Shown: positions 27,590-35,499 of the stretch, one piece after another | Numbering within the stretch: the first letter of the stretch is position 1 | How the letters are laid out: every line of letters begins with the position of its first letter | Assembly (NCBI GenBank): GCA_025358085.1 | Contig: JANYKT010000183.1 | Location: 1-35,549 of the forward strand | Direction of reading: 5' to 3' | DNA: 35,549 nucleotides | Origin: Deltaproteobacteria bacterium | Lineage (GTDB): Bacteria; Myxococcota; Myxococcia; Myxococcales; 40CM-4-68-19 | Notes under the pieces: generated by a model | Told to the model about the DNA's origin: nothing | The model's input: only the letters and a program-made list of their open reading frames with translations | The model's database searches: none | Made by a program: the position numbers and the translations under genes

Positions 27590-28228
27590 TCAAAGCAGGC
27601 GCGGGGGGCCGGGCGCAGTTGAGCGCAGCCATCCCACGCGCAGCAGCCAGGTCTTTGCGTCCGCAACCGGTGCTGCGGTGCCCGGCGCAGTCGACAGGTA
27701 ACGCACCGAGGAGAATGGATCGATGAAGGTGCGGCCCAGCTTCTCCCCCCAGGACTTGGCGTGGTGCGCAAAGTTCATCAGCACATAGTGCAGCGCGCGC
27801 GCCGTCTCCCGCGGTGTCTTGAGGATATGGGCGTGATACCGGTCGCCGAAGACGCGGCCCTTCCGCCGCATCATCCGGTTGAGGCCGCGGGCAGCCCGCA
27901 CCGCAAGTCCTTTCATTCCCCGCGCGAGAGACTCTTTACCCTCTGCCTCGACCACCAGATGCAGATGATTTCCTTGCACCGAGTAATGAATGAGCCGGAA
28001 GCCGAACCGGTCGCGGCCTGCGTGGAAAGCTGCCTCGAGGACTCGCAGCGCCCGGTGGCTTCGCAGGTTCCAGCAGCCCTTCGCCACCCGCAGGGTGGCA
28101 TGGACCGGGTATCGCGCAGCCAGTTCCGCGCGACGTAGATGGGGCATCCCCGAATCAATGGAAGGCTTGCGGCCGGCCCCTGGCCGTAAGCCGCCATGAG
28201 AACGAAAGCCCGATCCGCCTTTAACCAT
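27590..28228 (-). CDS. RAYT-type transposase (Y1_Tnp)
   Basis: 212 residues. A basic N-terminal tail (SHGGLRPGAGRKP) precedes a REP-associated tyrosine transposase domain: HUH motif in NHLHLVVEA (His88, His90) and catalytic Tyr131 in RYHAHILKTP. Such single-copy enzymes are IS200-related and often act on REP hairpins rather than on themselves. No terminal repeats or second copy define a full mobile element in this window. A near-consensus promoter puts the transcript start at about 28229, so the ATG at 28228 may be leaderless; in-frame ATGs at 28234 and 28249-28252 would begin at or upstream of that point. An isolated gene in a poor-coding region suggests acquisition. Confidence 0.85.
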   Translation of the reverse strand: MVKGGSGFRSHGGLRPGAGRKPSIDSGMPHLRRAELAARYPVHATLRVAKGCWNLRSHRALRVLEAAFHAGRDRFGFRLIHYSVQGNHLHLVVEAEGKESLARGMKGLAVRAARGLNRMMRRKGRVFGDRYHAHILKTPRETARALHYVLMNFAHHAKSWGEKLGRTFIDPFSSVRYLSTAPGTAAPVADAKTWLLRVGWLRSTAPGPPRLL

Positions 28229-28235
28229 GCTCATG

Positions 28236-28263
28236 ATTATAGCGAACATCATGGAAAAGTCAA
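28236..28263 (-). promoter_or_regulatory. near-consensus sigma-70 promoter for the transposase
   Basis: On the minus strand TTGACT (28263-28258), 16 bases, TATAAT (28241-28236). The -10 is exact and the -35 is 5 of 6. The expected transcript start is within a few bases of the ATG at 28228. Confidence 0.65.
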
Positions 28264-28823
28264 ATGCGTGTGCAGCCCGGGGACATCGCTGACACCCAGA
28301 CCGGAGACTTCGCTGACCGGCACGAGTGCGACGGAGGTTCCGGTGCCCTGGGAGAGGTGCAGACAGGCGCGGCAAGAACTTGACGCGCGAGGTCTGGGCA
28401 AGCCTCCCGCCCGGTAGCAGCGATAGCGCTCGTCGACGGCTTTGCGTGATGTCAAATCGCGCTGTCTACGCGGTTCCGGGGGTGCTCGCGCTGGAGCTGT
28501 CTACCCGAGCTGTCTGCCCGAGCTGTCTGCCGCTGGCGGGACCCCGGCTGAGCGCGCATTCATCGTCTCGTCTGCCTGGCGCTCCGGCTCTGCGGGCTTG
28601 AGCTGCCGGGGTGGGCCGACCGCACGCTCCAATCGGCGATTCATCCAAAGACAGGTGCGCCCCGCCGTTTCGGCGCGCAGTTGTTCTGGCCGGGACTCGT
28701 CCCGGGACAAGTTGAACAGGGTTCGGCGACTGGCATCTTCCCGGTCTCGATCGGCGGAGCAGTGAAGGAGGGTCATTGCCACCTTGATTGACTTCCGGGA
28801 GTCAGAGAGGGCATCTGATCCCT
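28264..28823. other. non-coding region with 13-bp tandem repeats
   Basis: About 560 bases without a supportable gene. Three direct copies of a 13-bp unit (GAGCTGTCTGCCC type) lie at 28494-28532, and short imperfect repeats near 28280-28320 share the core CGCTGAC. The downstream end should carry the promoter of the molybdoenzyme gene. Confidence 0.5.
28494..28532 (+). repeat. three 13-bp tandem repeats
   Basis: GAGCTGTCTACCC, GAGCTGTCTGCCC and GAGCTGTCTGCCG follow one another directly, differing by one or two bases. Confidence 0.7.
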
Positions 28824-29948
28824 ATGTCGAATGCCAGCCGCAGGGACCTGTTGAGACTGGGGCTTCTCACCTCGCTCGCCTCGCGGATGTCGTTTGCGCG
28901 AGCCGGGGCCCCCCCATTGATCGTCCGCAATGAGCGGCCGCTCGACCTCGAGACCGAGGTCTCGGTCTTCACCGAGGAGTTCACACCCAATGCCCAGTTC
29001 TTCGTGCGCAGCCACTTCGGTGCGCCGATACTCGACCCTGCGAGTTGGTCTCTGCACGTCGAAGGTTTGGTGGATAGGCCCTCGCAGTTGTCGATGGCCA
29101 CACTGCAGTCGCTCGCCAGGACTTCCGCGCCAGCGGCGCTGCAGTGCGCGGGCAACGGTCGAGCGCTCTTCCGGCCCAGGGTGGCAGGCGCGCAGTGGGC
29201 GCGCGGTGCGGTGGGGCAGGCGCAGTGGGCCGGAGCGCGGCTGGGCGAGGTGCTCGACCGCGCGGGAGTGAAGCCGGAAGCGCGCTTTATTACGTTCATT
29301 CCGGGCGACCATCCGCTGGGCGAAAAGGTGCCGGCATTTTACCGGAGCATTCCAATCGAGAAGGCGCGCAAGGACGTGCTGCTGGCGTGGGAAATGAATC
29401 AGCAGCCACTTTCTATCCTGCACGGGGCGCCGCTCCGGGCGGTGGTGCCGGGCTGGGCCGGTGACCATTGGGTCAAGTGGCTGCGCGGCATCCGCGTGGA
29501 CGCGCAGGAGGACCCGGGCTTCTATATGCAGACTGGCTATAAGGTACCGACCGAGACTATCGCTCCGGGCGCGGTTCCCAAGGCGGTGAAGTCGCTGACC
29601 GCGCTGCCGGTCAAGTCCATCATCGCCCGGCCGCTGGACGGCGCGGTGCTGAAGCCGGGACGGGTCGAGGTGCGCGGTGTGGCATTCGGTGGCGCGGGCG
29701 CCATCTCGGAAGTAGAAATTTCCCTCGATGACGGCGCGACCTGGACCCCGGCGAAGGTTGCGAAGAGCCGGGCGGAGGGGGCGTGGCAACCGTTCCGCGG
29801 AGAAGTCGAACTAAAGCCCGGTGCGTACACCATCCGCGCGCGCGCTACCGATAGCGCAGGCACTGCGCAGCCACGCGAGCCGCTGTGGAATCCAGGTGGA
29901 TATCTTTATAACGCCTGGGACTCGGTGCAGTGCGAGGTCCGGTCGTGA
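28824..29948 (+). CDS. Tat-exported sulfite-oxidase-family molybdoenzyme
   Basis: 374 residues. A Tat signal (SRRDLLRLG, 5-14) leads to the periplasm. The molybdopterin domain (about 55-250) has Cys108 in QCAGNGR, the Mo ligand of the sulfite oxidase family, and a conserved GWAGDHWVKW segment. An Ig-like Mo-co dimerisation domain fills about 265-374. The family oxidises sulfite to sulfate or acts as SoxC. The next gene, overlapping by four bases, encodes a dihaem cytochrome c lipoprotein, matching the SorA-SorB pairing of sulfite dehydrogenases. No other sox genes are nearby, so sulfite detoxification is more likely than full sulfur oxidation. The ribosome site of ATG 28824 is weak. Confidence 0.9.
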   Translation: MSNASRRDLLRLGLLTSLASRMSFARAGAPPLIVRNERPLDLETEVSVFTEEFTPNAQFFVRSHFGAPILDPASWSLHVEGLVDRPSQLSMATLQSLARTSAPAALQCAGNGRALFRPRVAGAQWARGAVGQAQWAGARLGEVLDRAGVKPEARFITFIPGDHPLGEKVPAFYRSIPIEKARKDVLLAWEMNQQPLSILHGAPLRAVVPGWAGDHWVKWLRGIRVDAQEDPGFYMQTGYKVPTETIAPGAVPKAVKSLTALPVKSIIARPLDGAVLKPGRVEVRGVAFGGAGAISEVEISLDDGATWTPAKVAKSRAEGAWQPFRGEVELKPGAYTIRARATDSAGTAQPREPLWNPGGYLYNAWDSVQCEVRS

Positions 29949-30700
29949 TCCGGTGCGCGCTGGTGGCGGCGCTGCTCTTTGCCTGTTCGTCCGGCAATGC
30001 CGAGCGGACCAGCGCTCCGCCGCCGACAACGCCTCCCCCGGGGCGAGCGAATCCAGCGAATCAAACTAGCTCAGCTGCTCCATCGAACTCAGCTGCTCCA
30101 TTGAACCCGGCTGCTCAATTAAATTCGACGGCGGCGCCCGGAGCGCCCGCTGCATCCGCGCCCGCAGCGCCGGCCGAGCCGCTCGGTCCGAAAGAGGGCG
30201 GCGCGCTCTTCGCCACCGCCTGCACCTCCTGTCACACGAGCGGTTTCATCGAGGGCAGCCGCATCCCGGTAAAGGCCTGGACCGCCGAAGTCACCAAGAT
30301 GCGCAAGTGGGGCGCGCTCGTCGATGAAGAGCAGGTGGCGCCGTTCGCGGCCTGGCTCGCGCTAAAGTTCCCGATCGCCGAGGACGCGCCCAAAGCGCCG
30401 CGGATGTCCGCGAAAGCGGCGCTCGCCACGGTCAAGAGGCATCCTGCTGGCGGTCCGCCCGGCGACCCGAAGCACGGCAAGGAAGTCTATGCGCAGTCCT
30501 GCGCGTCCTGTCACGGAGCCTCTGCGCTGGGAGCCGGCGGCGGTCCGTCGCTGGTGGAGAATCCGGCGCTGGGCCAGGAAGCTCGCTTCGCGCTGCTGAT
30601 TCAAAAAGGGAAGGGCCGGATGCCGGGCTATGACGACTTGAAATCAAACGACATCGCGAGTCTGCTCGCTTACCTGCAAGGAATCTCCGGCGTTCACTAG
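29945..30700 (+). CDS. dihaem cytochrome c lipoprotein
   Basis: 251 residues from a GTG in a GTGA overlap with the molybdoenzyme stop; GAGG lies seven bases upstream. A lipoprotein signal ends in LFAC (Cys14). A long Ala/Pro/Ser/Asn linker (20-80) is followed by two haem sites, CTSCH (93-97) and CASCH (186-190); Met226 in GRMPGY is the likely ligand of the second. It is the probable electron acceptor of the sulfite-dehydrogenase-like enzyme. Its last 57 bases overlap the convergent Lgt-like gene. Confidence 0.88.
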   Translation: MIRCALVAALLFACSSGNAERTSAPPPTTPPPGRANPANQTSSAAPSNSAAPLNPAAQLNSTAAPGAPAASAPAAPAEPLGPKEGGALFATACTSCHTSGFIEGSRIPVKAWTAEVTKMRKWGALVDEEQVAPFAAWLALKFPIAEDAPKAPRMSAKAALATVKRHPAGGPPGDPKHGKEVYAQSCASCHGASALGAGGGPSLVENPALGQEARFALLIQKGKGRMPGYDDLKSNDIASLLAYLQGISGVH

Positions 30701-31456
30701 ATCTCCGGCAGGCCGGCGGCGACCCAGGCTGAACAGACCCCAGGCAATCAAAGCCAACGATGCGTACTGCGCAGGAGTCAGGCCGAAGTAACGGGCGTCC
30801 GCGTAGGACACGTCGGTGGCGCGCAGGAAGTCGAGCAGGAAGCGCGAGCTGCCGTAGAGGAGCGCGAGCAACGGAAGCAGCCTGTCGCGCAGCGCGTGCC
30901 GCCGGTCGAGCGCGAAGAGAATGATTGAGATGCAAGCGAGCGCGATCGCGTCGTACAGGCCCAGGTCGTGGCGCGCGCCGCCCGGGAACGCGACGGCGAG
31001 AGGGAAGTTCGTCAGCACGCCTGGGTGATCGTGGACGGAGAAGCAGCCGAGTCGCGCCACCATCCAGCCCGGTGCTACCGCGAGCGCGAATACGTCGCCG
31101 AATTGCAAGAAGCGGAGATGTCGAGTCCGGAAGAATGCCAGTATCGCGATGAGCCCGCCCAGAACTCCTCCGGTGGAGGAGAGGCCGTCCCAGACTTTGA
31201 ACAGCTGGAGCAAGCCGCCTTCGCGCAATTCCTCTGGGTGGTAAAAGAGCAAGTGCACGAGGTGGCCGCCGATCAGCCCGCCAAGAAGCGCCCAGCTGGC
31301 GGCCTTCTCGAGCGGTTGCGGATCAAGCCCGCGCTGTACCGCCTTGCGCACCAGGAGCCTGCTGGTGAGGTAGATGCCGGCCGCGGCCAGGATGCCAAAG
31401 GGCTGCAGCGCGAGCGGACCCAGGTGCAGCGGCGGGATCACGAACCAGGGAATCAT
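30644..31456 (-). CDS. Lgt-like prolipoprotein diacylglyceryl transferase homologue
   Basis: 270 residues, about seven membrane helices. The fold-defining segments of Lgt are there: VWDGLSSTGGVLGG (88-101), VARLGCFSVHDHPG (133-146) and SSRFLLDFLR near the C-terminus. In true Lgt the first has an essential His (SFHGG) and the second reads GRxGNF; here the His position is Thr95 and Asn is Cys138, while Arg135 is kept. It is therefore a divergent homologue that may not lipidate prolipoproteins. It is 34 bases downstream of the DUF302 gene on the same strand. The tail overlaps the convergent cytochrome gene. Confidence 0.82.
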   Translation of the reverse strand: MIPWFVIPPLHLGPLALQPFGILAAAGIYLTSRLLVRKAVQRGLDPQPLEKAASWALLGGLIGGHLVHLLFYHPEELREGGLLQLFKVWDGLSSTGGVLGGLIAILAFFRTRHLRFLQFGDVFALAVAPGWMVARLGCFSVHDHPGVLTNFPLAVAFPGGARHDLGLYDAIALACISIILFALDRRHALRDRLLPLLALLYGSSRFLLDFLRATDVSYADARYFGLTPAQYASLALIAWGLFSLGRRRPAGDLVNAGDSLQVSEQTRDVV

Positions 31457-31490
31457 CGCCTCAAGACCCCGTCTCCCGCTGCATATTCAA

Positions 31491-31895
31491 TCAGAGGTGC
31501 TCCAAAACCCGCTTGAGCTTTGTGTCCACTTCGGCGGCGAGTGCCTCGATGCCGGGCTTGTGGACGACCTCGAACATGGATGCAGGCTTGATCATCTGCA
31601 CCACAGTCTGCCCATCGTCGCCTTCGAAGACGGTCACGTTGCAGGGGAGCAGGAGGCCGAGGCCCAAGTCTGATGAGAGTGCGCGGTGGGCGAGTTCCGG
31701 ATTGCACGCGCCCAGGATCACATAGCGCCTGAAGTCCGCGCCGATCTTCTTCTTCAGCGTCTCTTTGACGTCGATGGTAGTCAGGACGCCAAAGCCCTCA
31801 GTCTTCAGAGCCGTGGTGGCGCGCTCGACCGCCTGATCGAACGAGACGCCGCGCAGCTCGCGGGTGTAGCCGTAGGAGACGTCGTAATTGGGCAT
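31491..31895 (-). CDS. DUF302 protein
   Basis: 134 residues. YTRELRGVSFDQAVERATTALKTEGFGVL-type opening and the NPELAHRALSSDLGLGLLLPCNV segment (about 65-87) are typical of DUF302, a small soluble domain of unknown role often encoded near redox or metal genes. The conserved Cys in LLPCNV is present. The ATG has GGAGG at ideal spacing. Likely co-transcribed with the Lgt-like gene downstream. Confidence 0.9.
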   Translation of the reverse strand: MPNYDVSYGYTRELRGVSFDQAVERATTALKTEGFGVLTTIDVKETLKKKIGADFRRYVILGACNPELAHRALSSDLGLGLLLPCNVTVFEGDDGQTVVQMIKPASMFEVVHKPGIEALAAEVDTKLKRVLEHL

Positions 31896-31912
31896 GGATA
31901 CCTCCGCCAGGG

Positions 31913-32037
31913 TAGAGCCAGTTTGTTGCGGCCAGGGTTCGCGCCGCGGGCTAAAGATTCGCGTTGCTCCGTGGGATTCGTGCTCCCGCAGCGGGATCGG
32001 CCGCGGGCGCGAACCCTCAGCCACCGGGCCGGCTCTA
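31913..32037. repeat. MITE-like imperfect inverted repeat
   Basis: Two matched arm segments are nested: TAGAGCC (31913-31919) with GGCTCTA (32031-32037), and AGGGTTCGCGC (31934-31944) with GCGCGAACCCT (32007-32017). The spacers between the segments are 14 and 13 bases. The whole 125-bp unit could fold as one long hairpin. It sits upstream of the DUF302 gene and may hold its promoter. Confidence 0.55.
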
Positions 32038-32043
32038 ACGGCC

Positions 32044-32133
32044 ATGGCCGACTTCATGCTGTTCCTGCTCCTCATGGTTGGTTGGTTCGTCCTGCAGCGC
32101 GTAGTCTTTCCGCGCCTCGGAATACCGTCCTGA
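32044..32133 (+). CDS. 29-residue membrane microprotein candidate
   Basis: 29 residues: one membrane helix (about 4-20) followed by a basic, Pro-containing tail (QRVVFPRLGIPS). The composition is natural for a small membrane protein, unlike the surrounding shadow frames. No convincing ribosome site precedes it. It may be a conserved partner of its neighbours, but this rests only on appearance. Confidence 0.4.
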   Translation: MADFMLFLLLMVGWFVLQRVVFPRLGIPS

Positions 32134-32192
32134 GTAGCTCCGCGGACCCCGGGCGGGCCCGTCAAGAGCAGCGATACCATCGAGCCCCGGCG

Positions 32193-32846
32193 GTGACTAA
32201 AGTGAGCCAGCCGCACGAGAATCAGCACGAGCCCAAGCACCGGCACCCTGAACGCGAGCACGACCTGCACCGCAATCCGCACGACCTGCCGGATTACCTG
32301 CAGCGCCTCGAAGGCAGCGAGCGCGAGGCCTGGCAGAAGCCCGACGAGGTGGTCTCTGAGCTCGGGCTGCGTCCGGGCAACGTCGCCGCGGAAGCTGGCG
32401 CGGGGCCTGGGTACTTCTCGCTGCGGCTCGCGCGCGCGGTGGGCCCGGAGGGTCACGTCTTCGCGGCGGACGTCGAGCCGAGAATGCTGGAGGCGCTGTG
32501 CGAGCGCCTCGTCGCAGCGCGGATCGGGAACGTCACCCCGGTCCTTTCCCTGGCCGGCGACCCGCTCTTGCCGCCATCGAGCTGCGATCTGGCGCTCATC
32601 GTCAACAGTTTCCATCATTTCCCGGATGGCAAAGGATACCTGCGCCGCCTCCAGCGCGCGCTCAAGCCGGGCGGGCGCATCGTGAATATCGACTTCTTCG
32701 AGGGGGAGCTGGCGGTCGGTCCGTCTCCCGAGCACAAGCTGTCGCGCGATGCTTTCCTGCGCATGGCCACCGAAGCGGGGCTCGCGCTCGAGAGCGAGAA
32801 GACCTTCCTCCCTTACCAATATTTTCTCATCCTGCGCCCACGCTGA
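32193..32846 (+). CDS. class I SAM-dependent methyltransferase
   Basis: 217 residues from a GTG. The N-terminal 30 residues are rich in His (HENQHEPKHRHPEREHDLHR). Motif I is EAGAGPG (about 65-71), followed by VFAADVEPRML as the SAM acidic loop and LIVNSFHHFPDG as motif IV/V. The fold belongs to the Methyltransf_11/25 group; the substrate is not predictable. The His tail could bind metal. A second GTG at 32202 is an alternative start, and neither has a strong ribosome site. It is convergent with the ECF sigma gene. Confidence 0.85.
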   Translation: MTKVSQPHENQHEPKHRHPEREHDLHRNPHDLPDYLQRLEGSEREAWQKPDEVVSELGLRPGNVAAEAGAGPGYFSLRLARAVGPEGHVFAADVEPRMLEALCERLVAARIGNVTPVLSLAGDPLLPPSSCDLALIVNSFHHFPDGKGYLRRLQRALKPGGRIVNIDFFEGELAVGPSPEHKLSRDAFLRMATEAGLALESEKTFLPYQYFLILRPR

Positions 32847-32895
32847 GCGACGTCCAAAGCTCGCCCCGGATACGCGCGCATTGCCGCGGCGCCGT

Positions 32896-33684
32896 TCACC
32901 CAGCGGCGGCGCGACGCAGCGCCGCGCGCACCGCGGCCCGCACGGGAGCGGGCACCTGTCCTCCGGGGATCTGCCGGCAAAGCGAGGTTGCCTCCCGCAG
33001 CGCCTCGCACGCGCCCGTGCAGCGCGCGCATCGCTTCAAATGCTCATCGATGCTGGCGCAGATGGCCTGATCGATAGTACCCGCCGCATACGCCGTGAAA
33101 TGCTGCGCGAGCTCAGGGCAGGCGCTGGCGATTGGGTCGATCCCCGCCAGCCGCTTGCGCAGCTGCAGGCGGGCGCGGTGGAGCCGGCTCTTGAGCGCAG
33201 GGACGTCCACTCCCGCGACCCGCGCCGCCTCTTCCGCGGAGAGCCCCTCGACATCGCGCAGGACGATGACTTCGCGCGAGGCCTTGGGCAGGGCGAGGAT
33301 CGCGGTCTGCAAGAGCTTTCCGATCTGGTGGGCCTCGGCGCGAAGGTCCGGACCCGCCTCGTTGGATTCCACCCGCTGCACCTCGGGAGCGTCGAGCGCG
33401 ACATGGCTTTGTGGCTCGCCCAGGCCGCGCCGCCGGCTCTTGACGCAGAAGCTGCGCTCGATTTGATAGAGCCAGGTGGAGAGCGCGGCGTCGCCGCGAA
33501 AGTCGTGCAAGCCCTTGAAAGCGGCGAGCAAGGTTTCCTGCAGGACGTCGCGGGCCGCGTCCTCGCTGCCGCACATGCGAAGCCCAAAACGGTACACCTG
33601 CTGTTCGTGGCGGCCGAGCAGCTCCTCGACCGCCGCGGCGTCGCCTCCCCGTGCGGCGGCAAGAAGCTCCTGCTCGGTCTGCAT
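32896..33684 (-). CDS. ECF sigma factor with C-terminal Cys-rich domain (CorE-like)
   Basis: 262 residues. Sigma region 2 (about 20-90) has DVLQETLLAAFKGL and WLYQIERS; region 4 (about 122-178) has REVIVLRDVEGLSAEEAARV and a LKSRLHRAR helix. The C-terminal domain (185-262) holds six Cys (189, 209, 219, 222, 226, 236) and His215 in an HxxxCxxC zinc-binding pattern. Sigma factors with such a fused Cys-rich domain include the ECF44/CorE group of Myxococcus, which switch on copper genes when the domain binds copper; the resemblance is by layout, not alignment. Fused zf-HC2-like anti-sigma domains are the alternative. No separate anti-sigma gene is seen. It lies 45 bases after a DUF2892 gene that follows the RND remnant. 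Confidence 0.85.
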   Translation of the reverse strand: MQTEQELLAAARGGDAAAVEELLGRHEQQVYRFGLRMCGSEDAARDVLQETLLAAFKGLHDFRGDAALSTWLYQIERSFCVKSRRRGLGEPQSHVALDAPEVQRVESNEAGPDLRAEAHQIGKLLQTAILALPKASREVIVLRDVEGLSAEEAARVAGVDVPALKSRLHRARLQLRKRLAGIDPIASACPELAQHFTAYAAGTIDQAICASIDEHLKRCARCTGACEALREATSLCRQIPGGQVPAPVRAAVRAALRRAAAG

Positions 33685-33729
33685 CCCGCCAGTGTATCGA
33701 ACCGGCGTGCAGGGCGCGCCGGGATTTCG

Positions 33730-33936
33730 TCAGGTCCAGGCGCTCGCCTCCTCGCGCACTCCCAGCCGGCGGAGAATGCGCGCCAGCAGGCACCAGCGAG
33801 TGAACGCGCTCTGCAGCAGGTTCGCGCCCACGAATACGGCAATGAGCAGGAAAGTGGGCGCGACGAACCAGGCGAGGGCGGCGCTGAGCAGAACGAGTGC
33901 TCCGGCGAACGCGGGGACGAACCGCTGGATGGTCAT
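33730..33936 (-). CDS. DUF2892 small membrane protein
   Basis: 68 residues, two hydrophobic helices, the second carrying [15 protein letters not shown]. This is the YgaP-like DUF2892 domain, often next to metal or RND efflux genes; its function is unknown. Its ATG overlaps the stop of the RND remnant by four bases, so it was translationally coupled to the complete pump gene. Confidence 0.88.
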   Translation of the reverse strand: MTIQRFVPAFAGALVLLSAALAWFVAPTFLLIAVFVGANLLQSAFTRWCLLARILRRLGVREEASAWT

Positions 33937-35309
33937 GAGAGGCTCCGGGCAAAAGCCGGCTTGAGTACCGGCGGCAATGAAGTGATTTCCTCGGCAGGCA
34001 ACGACGAGCGCTGGAGCTGAGCGGCGCGGCCTCTGCGGGCGACGAGAAAATAGAGGACCGGCACCGCGATGCGCGAGAGCAGCGTCGCCGCCACCTCGCC
34101 GCCCATCAGGCTGATGGCGAGGCCCTGGAAGATGGGGTCCGCGAGCATCACCGCGCTGCCCGCCAGCACCGCCGCGGCCGTGAGCAGCATGGGCCGGAAG
34201 CGCACCACGCCGGCTTCTTCGACCGCGAGCGCGAGCGGCATTCCTTCGCGCAGCTTCAGCTCGATGAAGTCGACCAGGATGATGCTGTTGCGCACGATGA
34301 TGCCGGCGCCGGCGATGAACCCGATCATGCTGGTGGCGGTGAAGAACGCGCCCAGCAAGCCGTGCAAGGGAAGGATGCCGATCAGGCTGAGCGGGATGGG
34401 CACCAGGATGACGAGCGGAATGCTGAAGCTCTCGAACCAGCCGACCACCAGCACATAGATGAGGATGAGCACTGCGGCGAAGGCGAGGCCGAGATCGCGA
34501 AAGACTTCCAGCGTGATGTGCCACTCTCCGTCCCACTTGAGCGACAGCTCGTCGGTGCCTTCTGGCAGCGAGAGGCCATAGCGTGGCACCGCGGTTCCGG
34601 TCTTTGCGGCGATGGCATCGAGCTTCTGGTTGAGCGCTTTGAGAGCGTAGACCGGGCTTTCTATTGCGCCCGCCAGATCTCCGAAGACGTAAGCGACGGG
34701 CAGCAGATTCTTATGGAAGATCTCCGCGTCCTCACGCTCGTGCGCGACCTGCACCAGCTCGCCGAGCGGCACGGGCCCGCGCTGGCCGGGGACGGTGAGC
34801 TGCAGCAGATCTTCCAGCCGGCTGCGCCGCGCCGCCGCGAGCTGGAGCAGGGCCGGGACCTGCGCTGCGCCGCGCTCGACATGCAGCGTGCCGAGCGAGA
34901 GCCCTTGCGCGGCCATGGAGACCGTCTGCGCGATCGCGTCGGGAGCGACGCCGTGCAGCGCGGCCTTCTCCTTGTCGATCTGCAGCGAGAGCTTGGGGGC
35001 GGTCGCGACCAGCGACGAGTCCACGTCGACCACGCCCGGCGTGCCGCGGAAGGCCTCGAGCACCTGCTGCGCGTAGGCGTCGCGGTCGGCCGCCGAAGGT
35101 CCGTAGACCTCGGCGACCAGGGTGTCCAGCACCGGCGGGCCGGGCGGGATTTCAACTAGCTTGAGGCGCGCTCCCGAATCGCGGGCGATGGCTTCCAGCG
35201 CGGGCCGGACGCGGGTAGCGATGCCGTGGCTCTGCGCCTTGCGCGCTCCCTTGGGGACAAGGTTCACCTGGATGTCGACCTGCGCCGCCTCGCCGCGGAG
35301 GAAGACCAT
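33933..35309 (-). pseudogene. 5'-truncated RND efflux pump
   Basis: 458 codons from the first Met inside homology. It encodes the second periplasmic loop ([29 protein letters not shown]) and the last five membrane helices of an HAE1/HME-type RND transporter, with the usual [22 protein letters not shown] and [15 protein letters not shown] segments. Full-length pumps have about 1000 or more residues and twelve helices; the first seven helices and the first periplasmic domain are absent. Frame upstream of about 35310 encodes unrelated residues and no ribosome site precedes the Met. The pump cannot work alone. The family exports metals or drugs through a TolC-type channel. Confidence 0.8.
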
Positions 35310-35499
35310 AGGAACTTCAAGCCGCGAGCAGGGTCCGATAGGAATCGTTCTGTCCACTCGCGCCTGCCATCCGGGTGGTAGCCTACTCGAAACGGCCCGC
35401 CGCGCAGGAGTGGCGGTACCTGGAAGATGTTCGATGAAAATGGCAATCGACTCGGAACGTACAATTCGGACCTCTCCGTGCGAATTGGAGACTAGACTC
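35310..35499. other. foreign-looking sequence beyond the RND truncation
   Basis: About 190 bases between the RND break point and a possible plus-strand start. A minus-strand frame runs through it without RND homology. Nothing else recognised. Confidence 0.4.

Noticed and set aside
27148-27726. Small plus-strand frames in the low-coding island
   Set aside because: No ribosome site, no family, and composition like random GC-rich sequence.
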